DNA of 5,758 nucleotides, taken from the NCBI GenBank assembly GCA_900757265.1, contig CAAENW010000264.1:1-5758 (forward strand). The letters run 5' to 3'. The number at the start of each line of letters is the position of its first letter. The first letter of the stretch is position 1. The position numbers and the translations under genes were made by a program. Of the stretch, positions 1 to 4,972 are shown piece by piece. This DNA is from an uncultured Collinsella sp. (lineage in GTDB: Bacteria; Actinomycetota; Coriobacteriia; Coriobacteriales; Coriobacteriaceae). The notes beneath the pieces were generated by a model. The model was not told the DNA's origin. It did not search any database and was given only the letters and a program-made list of their open reading frames with translations.

Positions 1-2
1 TA

Positions 3-44
3 CTAAAGAGCCCCCGTCCGGATGCGTTTTCCGGGCGGGGGCTT
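3..44 (-). terminator. Intrinsic terminator-like hairpin after rpiB
   Basis: A 12-position inverted repeat pairs bases 10-21 with 31-42 around a 9-base loop. All positions are G/C pairs except one, which is G-T on the plus strand and A-C on the minus strand. Read on the minus strand, it lies just beyond the rpiB stop and is followed by a short T-containing tail (TCTTTAGTA). The tail is weak. The plus-strand tail is weaker still, so the hairpin may also serve a rightward gene outside the window. Confidence 0.6.
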
Positions 45-70
45 GCGTTAGCGTATGGCGTTGTAGGTCT

Positions 71-538
71 TTAGGCCTCGTCGACGACCTTGAGACCGCG
101 GGTCTGGTCGATCTCGTTGAGGAGGTTGACGCGACGCTCGTGGCGGCCACCCTCAAACTCGGCGTCGAGCCACTCGTCGACGATCATCTTGGCGAGCTCG
201 GAGCCCACGACGCGGGCGCCAAAGGCGAGCACGTTGGTGTTGTTGTGCATACGGGAGAGCTTGGCGCTGAAGGGCTCGGAGCACACGACGGCGCGCGCGC
301 CCTCTACCTTGTTAGCAGCCAGGCTGATACCGACGCCGGTGCCGCAGATCAGGATGCCCAGGTCGACGTCGCCGTTGGCAACGGCCTTACCCACCTTGTA
401 GCCGGCGATGGGGTAGTCAAAGCTCTCGGAGGTGTCGGTGCCAAAGTTCACGACCTCGCAGCCGCGCTCCTTCAGGTGCTCGGAAATGATGTTCTTGAGC
501 TCGACGGCGGCGTGGTCGTTGCCGATACCGATCTTCAT
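71..538 (-). CDS. rpiB: Ribose-5-phosphate isomerase B (RpiB/LacAB family)
   Basis: This 155-aa protein is a full-length RpiB-type sugar-phosphate isomerase. The family interconverts ribose 5-phosphate and ribulose 5-phosphate in the cytosolic pentose phosphate pathway, and some members act on allose 6-phosphate or galactose 6-phosphate. Visible hallmarks are the N-terminal strand with Asp8-His9, Asp41-Tyr-Pro, the ICGTGVG loop with the expected catalytic Cys65, the SRMHNN segment with His98, and two arginines (132 and 136) at the phosphate-binding position. The start at 538 is chosen because a purine-rich ribosome binding site (GAGAGGAA) precedes it and homologues begin there. The frame stays open upstream for 72 further codons, but those residues look nothing like the family. 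The gene stands alone and is divergent from the cysteine desulfidase gene. LacA/LacB or AlsB-like specificity cannot be excluded, because the neighbours do not settle the substrate. Confidence 0.93.
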   Translation of the reverse strand: MKIGIGNDHAAVELKNIISEHLKERGCEVVNFGTDTSESFDYPIAGYKVGKAVANGDVDLGILICGTGVGISLAANKVEGARAVVCSEPFSAKLSRMHNNTNVLAFGARVVGSELAKMIVDEWLDAEFEGGRHERRVNLLNEIDQTRGLKVVDEA

Positions 539-617
539 GGATGGTTCCTCTCTGGTCTGTGCGGCGCAAATGCTAAAGGTGTTTACCGCGTTCGACTGCA
601 TGATAGCGCGACTTTTG

Positions 618-645
618 CGTAAACGCTCGAGCGTTTTTTGGTCAA
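618..645 (-). promoter_or_regulatory. Candidate rpiB promoter overlapping palindrome
   Basis: On the minus strand, TTGACC (bases 640-645) could be a -35 box, followed 16 bp later by the weak -10 match TTTACG (618-623). The spacer is almost entirely the palindrome at 621-636, a layout expected for a repressed promoter. The -10 box matches the consensus at only three of six positions, so this is a tentative call. Confidence 0.3.
621..636. promoter_or_regulatory. Perfect 16-bp palindrome, probable operator
   Basis: AAACGCTCGAGCGTTT is a perfect inverted repeat with a central CG, the symmetry typical of LacI-family repressor sites. It lies about 85 bp upstream of the rpiB start in the divergent rpiB/desulfidase region. 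Two related half-conserved copies lie nearby, at 644-655 and 698-709. The regulator is not in this window, and assignment to the LacI family is inference from symmetry alone. Confidence 0.5.
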
Positions 646-655
646 ACGCTTGAGC
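644..655. repeat. Second operator-like copy (AAACGCTTGAGC)
   Basis: These 12 bases repeat the left 12 bases of the palindrome at 621-632 with a single C-to-T change. The two copies are offset by 23 bp, close to two helical turns. The right half of the palindrome is not conserved here, so it would be a weaker or asymmetric site. Confidence 0.4.
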
Positions 656-697
656 AGGCAACAAAACTGGCTTCTCGCGAATGAATGTCGTCTGTTT

Positions 698-709
698 GCG
701 CTTGAGCGC
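698..709. repeat. Third operator-like copy (GCGCTTGAGCGC)
   Basis: The core CGCTTGAGC (699-707) is identical to bases 647-655. Its arms GCGCT/AGCGC are inverted around a central TG, so this copy is a near-palindrome. It lies about 100 bp upstream of the desulfidase start, on the side where that gene's promoter should be. Confidence 0.35.
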
Positions 710-727
710 CGTCCGCCGGAACCATGG

Positions 728-756
728 TTGCGGTTTTTGATGCATTGTTATCAAAT
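728..756 (+). promoter_or_regulatory. Weak candidate promoter of the desulfidase gene
   Basis: TTGCGG (728-733) and TCAAAT (751-756) are 17 bp apart in the AT-rich part of the divergent region. They match the -35 and -10 consensus at three and four of six positions. This is the best pair found by eye, but it is not strong. Confidence 0.2.
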
Positions 757-810
757 AAAGGAGCTAACATTTTTTGAGAGCCTAGCCCATTATGCAAGCA
801 GGAGATACCT

Positions 811-2133
811 ATGCCTACCGATTCCATCCGTGATGCCGCGTTTTGCGATGTTTTGAACCGCGAACTTGTCTGTGCACTCGGCTGCACCGAGCCCATTGCC
901 GTTGCCTATGCAGCGGCGCTGGCGAGTCAGACGCTCGGTTGCGAACCCGATCATATGGATGTTGCATGCTCGGGCAACATTATCAAGAACGTTAAGAGCG
1001 TGACCGTGCCCAACTCGGGCGGTATGCACGGTATTGAAGCCGCGGCCGTGCTGGGTGCCGTGGGCGGCGACGCTAAGAGCGCGCTCGAGGTGCTCGAGAG
1101 CGTTGGCGATGAAGACCGTGCTCGCGTGGCCGAGCTCCTCGCCGACGCCGACTACTGCGATGTGTCGCTTGTCGAGGGTGTGCCCAACCTCTACATCAAG
1201 GTGACTGCGACGGCCGGGGGCCATACCGCGGTCGTCGAGATTACCGACCACCACACCAATGTCACGTGCCATACCCTCGACGGTATTCCGGTATGCGGCA
1301 AGTCGGCGGGGGAGTGTGCTGCATGCGCCGAGCGCGTGGTGGCCGAGCGGGCGGCGGATAAGGCCGACACGCCCATGTCGATTGAGTCCATCATCGACTT
1401 TATCGAGGATGGTGACATTGAGGACGCCCGCGCTGCCGTTGAGCGTCAGATTGAGCTGAATGGCGCAATCAGTGCCGAGGGCCTTGCGCACGCTTGGGGC
1501 GCCGAGGTGGGTCGTACGCTGCTGGGTGCTCGCGCCGACGACGTCGCCTGCCGTGCGCGTGCGCGTGCGGCCGCCGGCTCCGATGCCCGCATGAACGGCT
1601 GCGCGCTGCCGGTCACCATTGTGTGCGGCTCGGGCAACCAGGGTATTACCTGCGCGCTACCCGTCATGGAATATGCCGACTATCTGCGCTGCGACCACGA
1701 GCGTCTGGTGCGCGCCGTGATACTGTCCGACCTTATTGCCGTGCACATCAAGAGCTATATTGGTGCGCTCTCGGCGTTTTGCGGTGCTATTTGCGCTGCG
1801 TGTGGTGCCGGCGCTGCGATTACCTGGCTGTGCGGCGGCACGCGCGAGCAGATCGGTGCGACGGTCTCCAATACGCTCGGCAACGTGGGCGGCATCGTGT
1901 GCGATGGCGCCAAGGCAAGTTGCGCCGCCAAGATTTCGGCTGCTGTCGATGCAGCAATTTTGGGTCACGATATGGCCATGCAAGGCCGCGGCTTCCGTGC
2001 CGGCGAGGGCCTGATCCAGGATACGGTGGAGGAGACGATCGCCAGCATGGGCTATGTGGGCCGTGTAGGCATGAAGGATACCGACGTCGAGATCCTCAAC
2101 ATCATGATTGGCAAAACCGTCGTCGACTGCTAG
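811..2133 (+). CDS. cyuA: L-cysteine desulfidase, CyuA/YhaM (UPF0597) family
   Basis: This 440-aa cytosolic protein belongs to the CyuA/YhaM family, whose studied members use a [4Fe-4S] cluster to break L-cysteine into pyruvate, ammonia and sulfide without pyridoxal phosphate. The family is related to iron-sulfur L-serine dehydratases. Clear hallmarks are LVCALGCTEPIA near the N terminus, with Cys25 at the position of the proposed catalytic cysteine of the archaeal enzyme. They continue with CSGNIIKNVKSVTVPNSGG (residues 53-71), GSGNQGITCALPV (273-285) and a C-terminal cysteine cluster. Cys281, Cys324 and Cys331 have the spacing expected for cluster ligands, and SNTLGNVGGIVCDGAK follows at 353-368. 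Start: AGGAG at 800-804, six bases before the ATG. The protein is very cysteine-rich (22 of 440 residues, including the last). It is a single gene with its own terminator. Automated annotation may call it a serine dehydratase alpha-subunit-like protein, and serine activity cannot be ruled out. Confidence 0.88.
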   Translation: MPTDSIRDAAFCDVLNRELVCALGCTEPIAVAYAAALASQTLGCEPDHMDVACSGNIIKNVKSVTVPNSGGMHGIEAAAVLGAVGGDAKSALEVLESVGDEDRARVAELLADADYCDVSLVEGVPNLYIKVTATAGGHTAVVEITDHHTNVTCHTLDGIPVCGKSAGECAACAERVVAERAADKADTPMSIESIIDFIEDGDIEDARAAVERQIELNGAISAEGLAHAWGAEVGRTLLGARADDVACRARARAAAGSDARMNGCALPVTIVCGSGNQGITCALPVMEYADYLRCDHERLVRAVILSDLIAVHIKSYIGALSAFCGAICAACGAGAAITWLCGGTREQIGATVSNTLGNVGGIVCDGAKASCAAKISAAVDAAILGHDMAMQGRGFRAGEGLIQDTVEETIASMGYVGRVGMKDTDVEILNIMIGKTVVDC

Positions 2134-2184
2134 GGGCTCTGGGTCACTGCATCTTGCTGTTGTAACCGCCGTTCTTGTGGCTGT

Positions 2185-2223
2185 AAAGCACCTGTCTGCA
2201 TAGTGGGCAGGTGCTTTTCTTTA
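2185..2223 (+). terminator. Strong intrinsic terminator after cyuA
   Basis: AAAGCACCTGTC (2185-2196) pairs with the segment ending GGTGCTTT at 2217 in a 12-bp stem with one G-T pair and a short loop. It is followed by a T-rich tail (TTTTCTTT). It lies about 50 bp beyond the desulfidase stop and separates that gene from the sugar operon. Confidence 0.88.
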
Positions 2224-2224
2224 C

Positions 2225-2256
2225 CGGTAAACGGTTTATATTTGGCGGTAAACGGT
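2225..2256. repeat. Two 11-bp direct repeats CGGTAAACGGT, 21-bp spacing
   Basis: Identical copies of CGGTAAACGGT are at 2225-2235 and 2246-2256. Their 21-bp offset places both on the same DNA face two turns apart. The first copy extends into TAAACGGTTTA (2228-2238), an inverted repeat with one central base. This looks like a paired protein-binding site upstream of the isomerase-PTS operon. The binding protein is unknown. Confidence 0.5.
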
Positions 2257-2262
2257 AGTTAG

Positions 2263-2308
2263 AGTCAGTAATAGTCATTAAGTTTCAAATAGTGTCAAAT
2301 ACTTGCAT
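2263..2308. repeat. 10-bp-phased TCA array
   Basis: TCA occurs at 2265, 2275, 2285 and 2295, exactly 10 bp apart each time. Flanking bases are also shared: AGTCA at 2263 and 2273, and TCAAATA at 2285 and 2295. A degenerate fifth unit (GCA at 2305) continues the phase. Direct repeats at one helical turn suggest several protein subunits bound side by side upstream of the operon promoter. Confidence 0.45.
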
Positions 2309-2350
2309 TACCTAAAAGTGCAGGTGAAAGCCAGTTTCCTGTTTATTTAC

Positions 2351-2396
2351 TTTGAAAATCTATGAATACACATGAGAAATCATGATTGCGAATGAG
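2351..2396. repeat. 10-bp-phased TGA/ATGA array, probable DeoR operator
   Basis: TGA occurs at 2353, 2363, 2373, 2383 and 2393, exactly 10 bp apart, and the last four are all ATGA. Bases 2349-2366 match an element in front of the deoR-family gene at 16 of 18 positions. The array overlaps the -35 box of the candidate operon promoter, a position suited to repression. Several DeoR-family sugar repressors are known to bind short direct repeats; the assignment to this DeoR protein is inference. Confidence 0.5.
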
Positions 2397-2414
2397 AATT
2401 ACTTGCAATAGACT
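2386..2414 (+). promoter_or_regulatory. Candidate promoter of the isomerase-PTS operon
   Basis: TTGCGA (2386-2391) and TAGACT (2409-2414) are separated by 17 bp, and each matches the consensus at four of six positions. Transcription would begin near 2421, giving a leader of about 80 bases. An alternative -35 box, TTGAAA at 2352, has a good sequence but a poor partner -10 box. Confidence 0.4.
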
Positions 2415-2420
2415 GTAGTT

Positions 2421-2492
2421 ACGGAAGGGGCACCTGCCCAAACGCGCGCAACGGTCGGGGCTTTCCGTTTGAACGTTTCCTTACAGGAAAGG
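2421..2492 (+). promoter_or_regulatory. Structured 5' leader with competing hairpins at the RBS
   Basis: ACGGAAGG (2421-2428) can pair with CTTTCCGT (2461-2468) over 8 bp with one G-T pair. GGGC at 2428-2431 can pair with GCCC at 2436-2439. TTTCC (2476-2480) can pair with GGAAA (2486-2490), which lies inside the Shine-Dalgarno AGGAAAGG (2485-2492) of the next gene. CTTTCC (2461-2466) can also pair with GGAAAG (2486-2491), so the structures exclude one another. Translational control is plausible, but no known riboswitch is recognised. Confidence 0.35.
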
Positions 2493-2502
2493 CAGCTCAG
2501 CG

Positions 2503-3441
2503 ATGAAATTCGCAACCCGCATCAACTCCTACTACCGAACCGGTGAGAAGAACATCGACCGCGTCTTCGACCAGTTCCAGCACGTCGGCCTCACCCATGT
2601 GGACCTTAATTACCCTGAGCACGTGGTGGACATCTCCGCCGAGGAGATGAAGGCCAAGCTCGACGCGCACGACCTCAAGCTCAACGGCACTGCTCTTCGC
2701 TTTCGCAACGACTTTATCAATGGCGACCTGGGCAATCAGGATCCCGCACTCGCTGGGGAGGCGCTTAAGCTCTGCTATGAGGCCTGTGATTACTGTCGCA
2801 CCTGCGGCGGCGATACCGTGACGATCTGGCTCGGTCATGACGGCTTTGACTACAGCTTCCAAATCGACTACACCCGCGTGTTTGACAACCTCGTTAAGGC
2901 GTTCCAGGCGGTTTGCGACTATGCACCCGACCTGCATATCTCCATCGAGTACAAGCCCTATGAGGAGCGCAGCTACGCCTATATCGATACGATGGGCCTC
3001 ACCGGCATGATTCTCAACGCGGTGGACCGTGAGAATCTGGGCGTTACGCTCGATTACTGCCACATGCTCATGAAGCACGAGAACCCCGCGATGGCTACCG
3101 ATATCTTCGGTCGTGCCGGCAAGCTCTACGGCATTCACCTCAACGATGGCTACGGCGTGATGGACGACGGACTCATGATCGGCATGGCTACGCCTGTCAA
3201 GACGCTCGAAATGCTCTTCTATCTCAAGAAATACGCCTTTGACCACGCTATCTACTTCGATACGTTCCCAATTATCGAGGATGCGGAAGGGGAGTGCGCT
3301 CATAACCTCGCTATGATGAAGCTTATGAATGACTCCTTGGAAAGTGTGGGCCAGGAAAAGATACAGTCCGTGATTGATGCAAACGATGCACTTGCAGCGG
3401 CCGCGCTCGTGCGCGAGCTCTTCTGCGCTATGGGGAGGTAA
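2503..3441 (+). CDS. Sugar (phosphate) isomerase/epimerase, xylose isomerase-like TIM barrel
   Basis: This 312-aa cytosolic protein is a single-domain TIM barrel of the xylose isomerase-like/AP endonuclease 2 superfamily, whose members isomerise or epimerise sugars with a divalent metal. Candidate metal ligands lie at the ends of the C-terminal strands: Glu149 in SIEYKP, Asp184 in VTLDYCH, His212 in GIHLND and Asp253 in YFDTFP. Lys151 and His187 are nearby, and GHDGFDYSFQIDY (residues 111-123) probably forms part of the pocket. The EYKP / LDxxH / HLND-x-DDGL pattern and ligand spacing resemble the Pseudomonas-type L-rhamnose isomerase branch, but the exact reaction is not identifiable. The start has AGGAAAGG at 2485-2492, ten bases upstream. 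It is the first gene of an operon. The PTS gene begins seven bases after its stop, so its substrate is probably the sugar phosphate made by that transporter (inference). Confidence 0.85.
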   Translation: MKFATRINSYYRTGEKNIDRVFDQFQHVGLTHVDLNYPEHVVDISAEEMKAKLDAHDLKLNGTALRFRNDFINGDLGNQDPALAGEALKLCYEACDYCRTCGGDTVTIWLGHDGFDYSFQIDYTRVFDNLVKAFQAVCDYAPDLHISIEYKPYEERSYAYIDTMGLTGMILNAVDRENLGVTLDYCHMLMKHENPAMATDIFGRAGKLYGIHLNDGYGVMDDGLMIGMATPVKTLEMLFYLKKYAFDHAIYFDTFPIIEDAEGECAHNLAMMKLMNDSLESVGQEKIQSVIDANDALAAAALVRELFCAMGR

Positions 3442-3448
3442 TCATTCT

Positions 3449-4822
3449 ATGAAACGCGATTGGGAAGCTACTGCCGAGGGCATTCTTGCTGCCGTGGGCG
3501 GCCCGGAGAACATCTCGGGCATGACGCACTGCGCCACTCGTCTTCGCCTGAACCTGCGCGACGATTCCAAGTGTGACGATGCGGCCGTTAAGGAAGTCGA
3601 CGGCGTGGTCAACACTGTCAACTCAGCCGGCCAGTACCAAGTGCTGATCGGCACCGAGGTCCCCAAGCTCTATGAGAAGTTCGAGCCGCTCGTCAAGGGC
3701 TCGGGCGCCGAGGTCTCCACCAGCGCCTCCTCCGACGAGGGCATCGTCTCCAGGATCTTCTCTGCCATCTCGGGCGTCTTTGCTCCGCTGCTGCCCGCCA
3801 TGGCCGGCTCCGGTATCCTCCGCGGCCTGCTGATCCTTGCGGTTCAGCTTGGTCTTATCACCGAAGGCACCGGTACCTACACCATCCTCTACACCCTCTC
3901 GATGAGTGTTTTCTACTTCCTGCCGGTGCTTTTGGGCTTCTCCTCGGGCAAACGCTTCGGTGCGAGCCCGTACCTTTCGGCTCTGATCTGCGCCTGTTTG
4001 CTCTATCCCGATTTTATCGGCTTGATGGGCGATGCGGGCAACGGCGCCATGAGCGAGTTCTTCGGCATTCCTGTGGTGCTTATGAGCTACAATTCCACCG
4101 TAATCCCGGCCATCATCGCCATCTGGGTCTACTCGTTCCTCTATAAGTTCCTGGATGAGCATGTGCCCGAGACCCTCAAGCTCGTCGTGCTTCCCGCTGT
4201 CTCGCTGATTATCATGGTTCCCGCCACCATGCTCGTGATCGGCCCCTTGGGCGTCTATGCCGGCGAGGGCATCGCCTTCGTGGTCAACTGGCTCATCGCC
4301 CGCTCCAACGTGCTTGCTGGCATCCTGGTGGGCGGCGGCTGGTCCGTGCTCGTCTCGATGGGTATCCACTGGGCCGTCAACCCCATCATGATTAACAACA
4401 TCGCCTCCAATGGCTTCGACTACATTTGCCCGGCCACCTTTGCCTGCAACTTTGCCGTCATCGGCTGCGCCCTCGGCGTCTTCCTCAAGGCCCGCGATCA
4501 GAAGCTCAAGAGCTTTGCCATGACCGGTGCCGTGACCATCTGCCTCTCTGCCATCATCGAGCCCACGCTCTTTGGCATGCTTGTCAAGAACAAGAAGCTC
4601 TTCTTGGCTCAGATCATCGGCGGTGCCTGCGGCGGCGCGTTCCTCGGCCTTTTCAAGGTCGTCACCACGGCCTTTGTCTTTGGCTCCGTCACTACGTTCC
4701 CGGCCTTCGTCTCCTCCGATCCGATGAACTTCGCTTTCGCCATGATCGGCATGGTTATCTCGGCTGTTGTCGCCGGCGTACTCGGCTACATCTTCACCGA
4801 CAAGGACGATCAGCTCGCCTAG
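3449..4822 (+). CDS. PTS EIIBC permease, glucose/beta-glucoside family
   Basis: This 457-aa membrane protein imports a sugar and phosphorylates it using phosphate passed along the phosphotransferase chain. Residues 1-80 are an EIIB domain with the phosphorylation site motif THCATRLR (Cys28) and the typical GQYQVLIG. A Ser/Gly-rich linker (about 83-97) leads to an EIIC domain of roughly ten hydrophobic segments. EIIC landmarks are GIHWAVNPIM with His307, PATFACNFAVIG, and IIEPTLFGM with Glu371, matching the conserved H and E-P positions of this superfamily. There is no EIIA domain, so a separate EIIA-Glc-like protein must donate phosphate. Domain order and length resemble TreB, SacP or MurP, but the substrate is not predictable. 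The start at 3449 follows GGGGAGG (3432-3438), which overlaps the end of the isomerase gene; the frame is open further upstream, but those residues are not PTS-like. A terminator follows. Confidence 0.92.
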   Translation: MKRDWEATAEGILAAVGGPENISGMTHCATRLRLNLRDDSKCDDAAVKEVDGVVNTVNSAGQYQVLIGTEVPKLYEKFEPLVKGSGAEVSTSASSDEGIVSRIFSAISGVFAPLLPAMAGSGILRGLLILAVQLGLITEGTGTYTILYTLSMSVFYFLPVLLGFSSGKRFGASPYLSALICACLLYPDFIGLMGDAGNGAMSEFFGIPVVLMSYNSTVIPAIIAIWVYSFLYKFLDEHVPETLKLVVLPAVSLIIMVPATMLVIGPLGVYAGEGIAFVVNWLIARSNVLAGILVGGGWSVLVSMGIHWAVNPIMINNIASNGFDYICPATFACNFAVIGCALGVFLKARDQKLKSFAMTGAVTICLSAIIEPTLFGMLVKNKKLFLAQIIGGACGGAFLGLFKVVTTAFVFGSVTTFPAFVSSDPMNFAFAMIGMVISAVVAGVLGYIFTDKDDQLA

Positions 4823-4878
4823 TCTTGCTTTGGGGCTACGAGTCATGAGCCCAAGGCTAAGACCGACTTCCATCTAAT

Positions 4879-4913
4879 AAGGGGTCGCTGCTTATATCGC
4901 AGCGGCCCTTTTT
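4879..4913 (+). terminator. Strong intrinsic terminator after the PTS gene
   Basis: Bases 4879-4891 pair with 4899-4911 in a 13-bp stem with two G-T pairs and a 7-base loop. The core is GGGTCGCTGC / GCAGCGGCCC, followed by a run of five T. It ends the isomerase-PTS transcript, so the downstream regulator probably has its own promoter. Confidence 0.9.
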
Positions 4914-4939
4914 GCTTTTGATTGGCTTGATTAGGTTAA

Positions 4940-4957
4940 ACTTTGAAAATAGATGAA
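4940..4957 (+). promoter_or_regulatory. Candidate DeoR operator, shared with the PTS operon
   Basis: This 18-bp element (ACTTTGAAAAT, then AG, then ATGAA) matches bases 2349-2366 upstream of the isomerase gene except at the two central bases. Its TGA triplets at 4944 and 4954 have the same 10-bp phase as the array there. It lies between the terminator and the ribosome binding site of the regulator, a natural place for autorepression. A convincing -35/-10 pair for the regulator was not found; TAAACT at 4937-4942 is the best -10 guess. Confidence 0.5.
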
Positions 4958-4972
4958 AAGGAAGGAACGCCG

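Noticed and set aside
539..754. Possible 72-residue N-terminal extension of RpiB
   Set aside because: It would cross the palindromic operator region and is not RpiB-like. A good ribosome binding site sits just before the start at 538, which matches family starts.
792..833. Thirteen-residue reading frame overlapping the cyuA start, a possible leader peptide
   Set aside because: No Shine-Dalgarno at proper spacing and no run of cysteine or serine codons that would suggest attenuation. The isolated AAAGGAG at 756-762 is too far upstream to serve it or cyuA.
790..1491. A 233-codon minus-strand open frame opposite cyuA
   Set aside because: No recognisable motif or suitable ribosome binding site. 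It is explained by the GC-rich codon usage of the strongly conserved desulfidase on the other strand.
1494..2165. A plus-strand open frame overlapping the C-terminal half of cyuA in another reading frame
   Set aside because: The translation is an Arg/Cys/His-rich shadow without domain features, and the in-frame desulfidase motifs continue to 2133.
2221..2420. AT-rich segment considered as a mobile-element scar, CRISPR array or small RNA gene
   Set aside because: No terminal inverted repeats, target duplications, transposase remnant, CRISPR-like repeat-spacer units or tRNA-like fold were seen. The short phased repeats and promoter explain it better as a regulatory region.
2497..3303. A 268-codon minus-strand open frame opposite the isomerase gene
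   Set aside because: It is valine- and histidine-rich with no family resemblance, while the plus-strand frame carries all metal-ligand motifs of a TIM-barrel isomerase.
3374..3448. Possible 25-residue N-terminal extension of the PTS protein overlapping the isomerase gene
   Set aside because: The residues are not EIIB-like, and GGGGAGG precedes the start at 3449.
3623..4873. A 416-codon open frame on the minus strand opposite the PTS gene
   Set aside because: It is rich in Asp, Glu, Gly and His with no domain pattern, and mirrors the third-position GC bias of the EIIBC gene. The plus-strand protein has clear PTS motifs throughout.
4845..4877. Ten-residue reading frame between the PTS gene and its terminator
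   Set aside because: Too short, no conserved context and no convincing ribosome binding site. It lies in what looks like ordinary 3' untranslated sequence.
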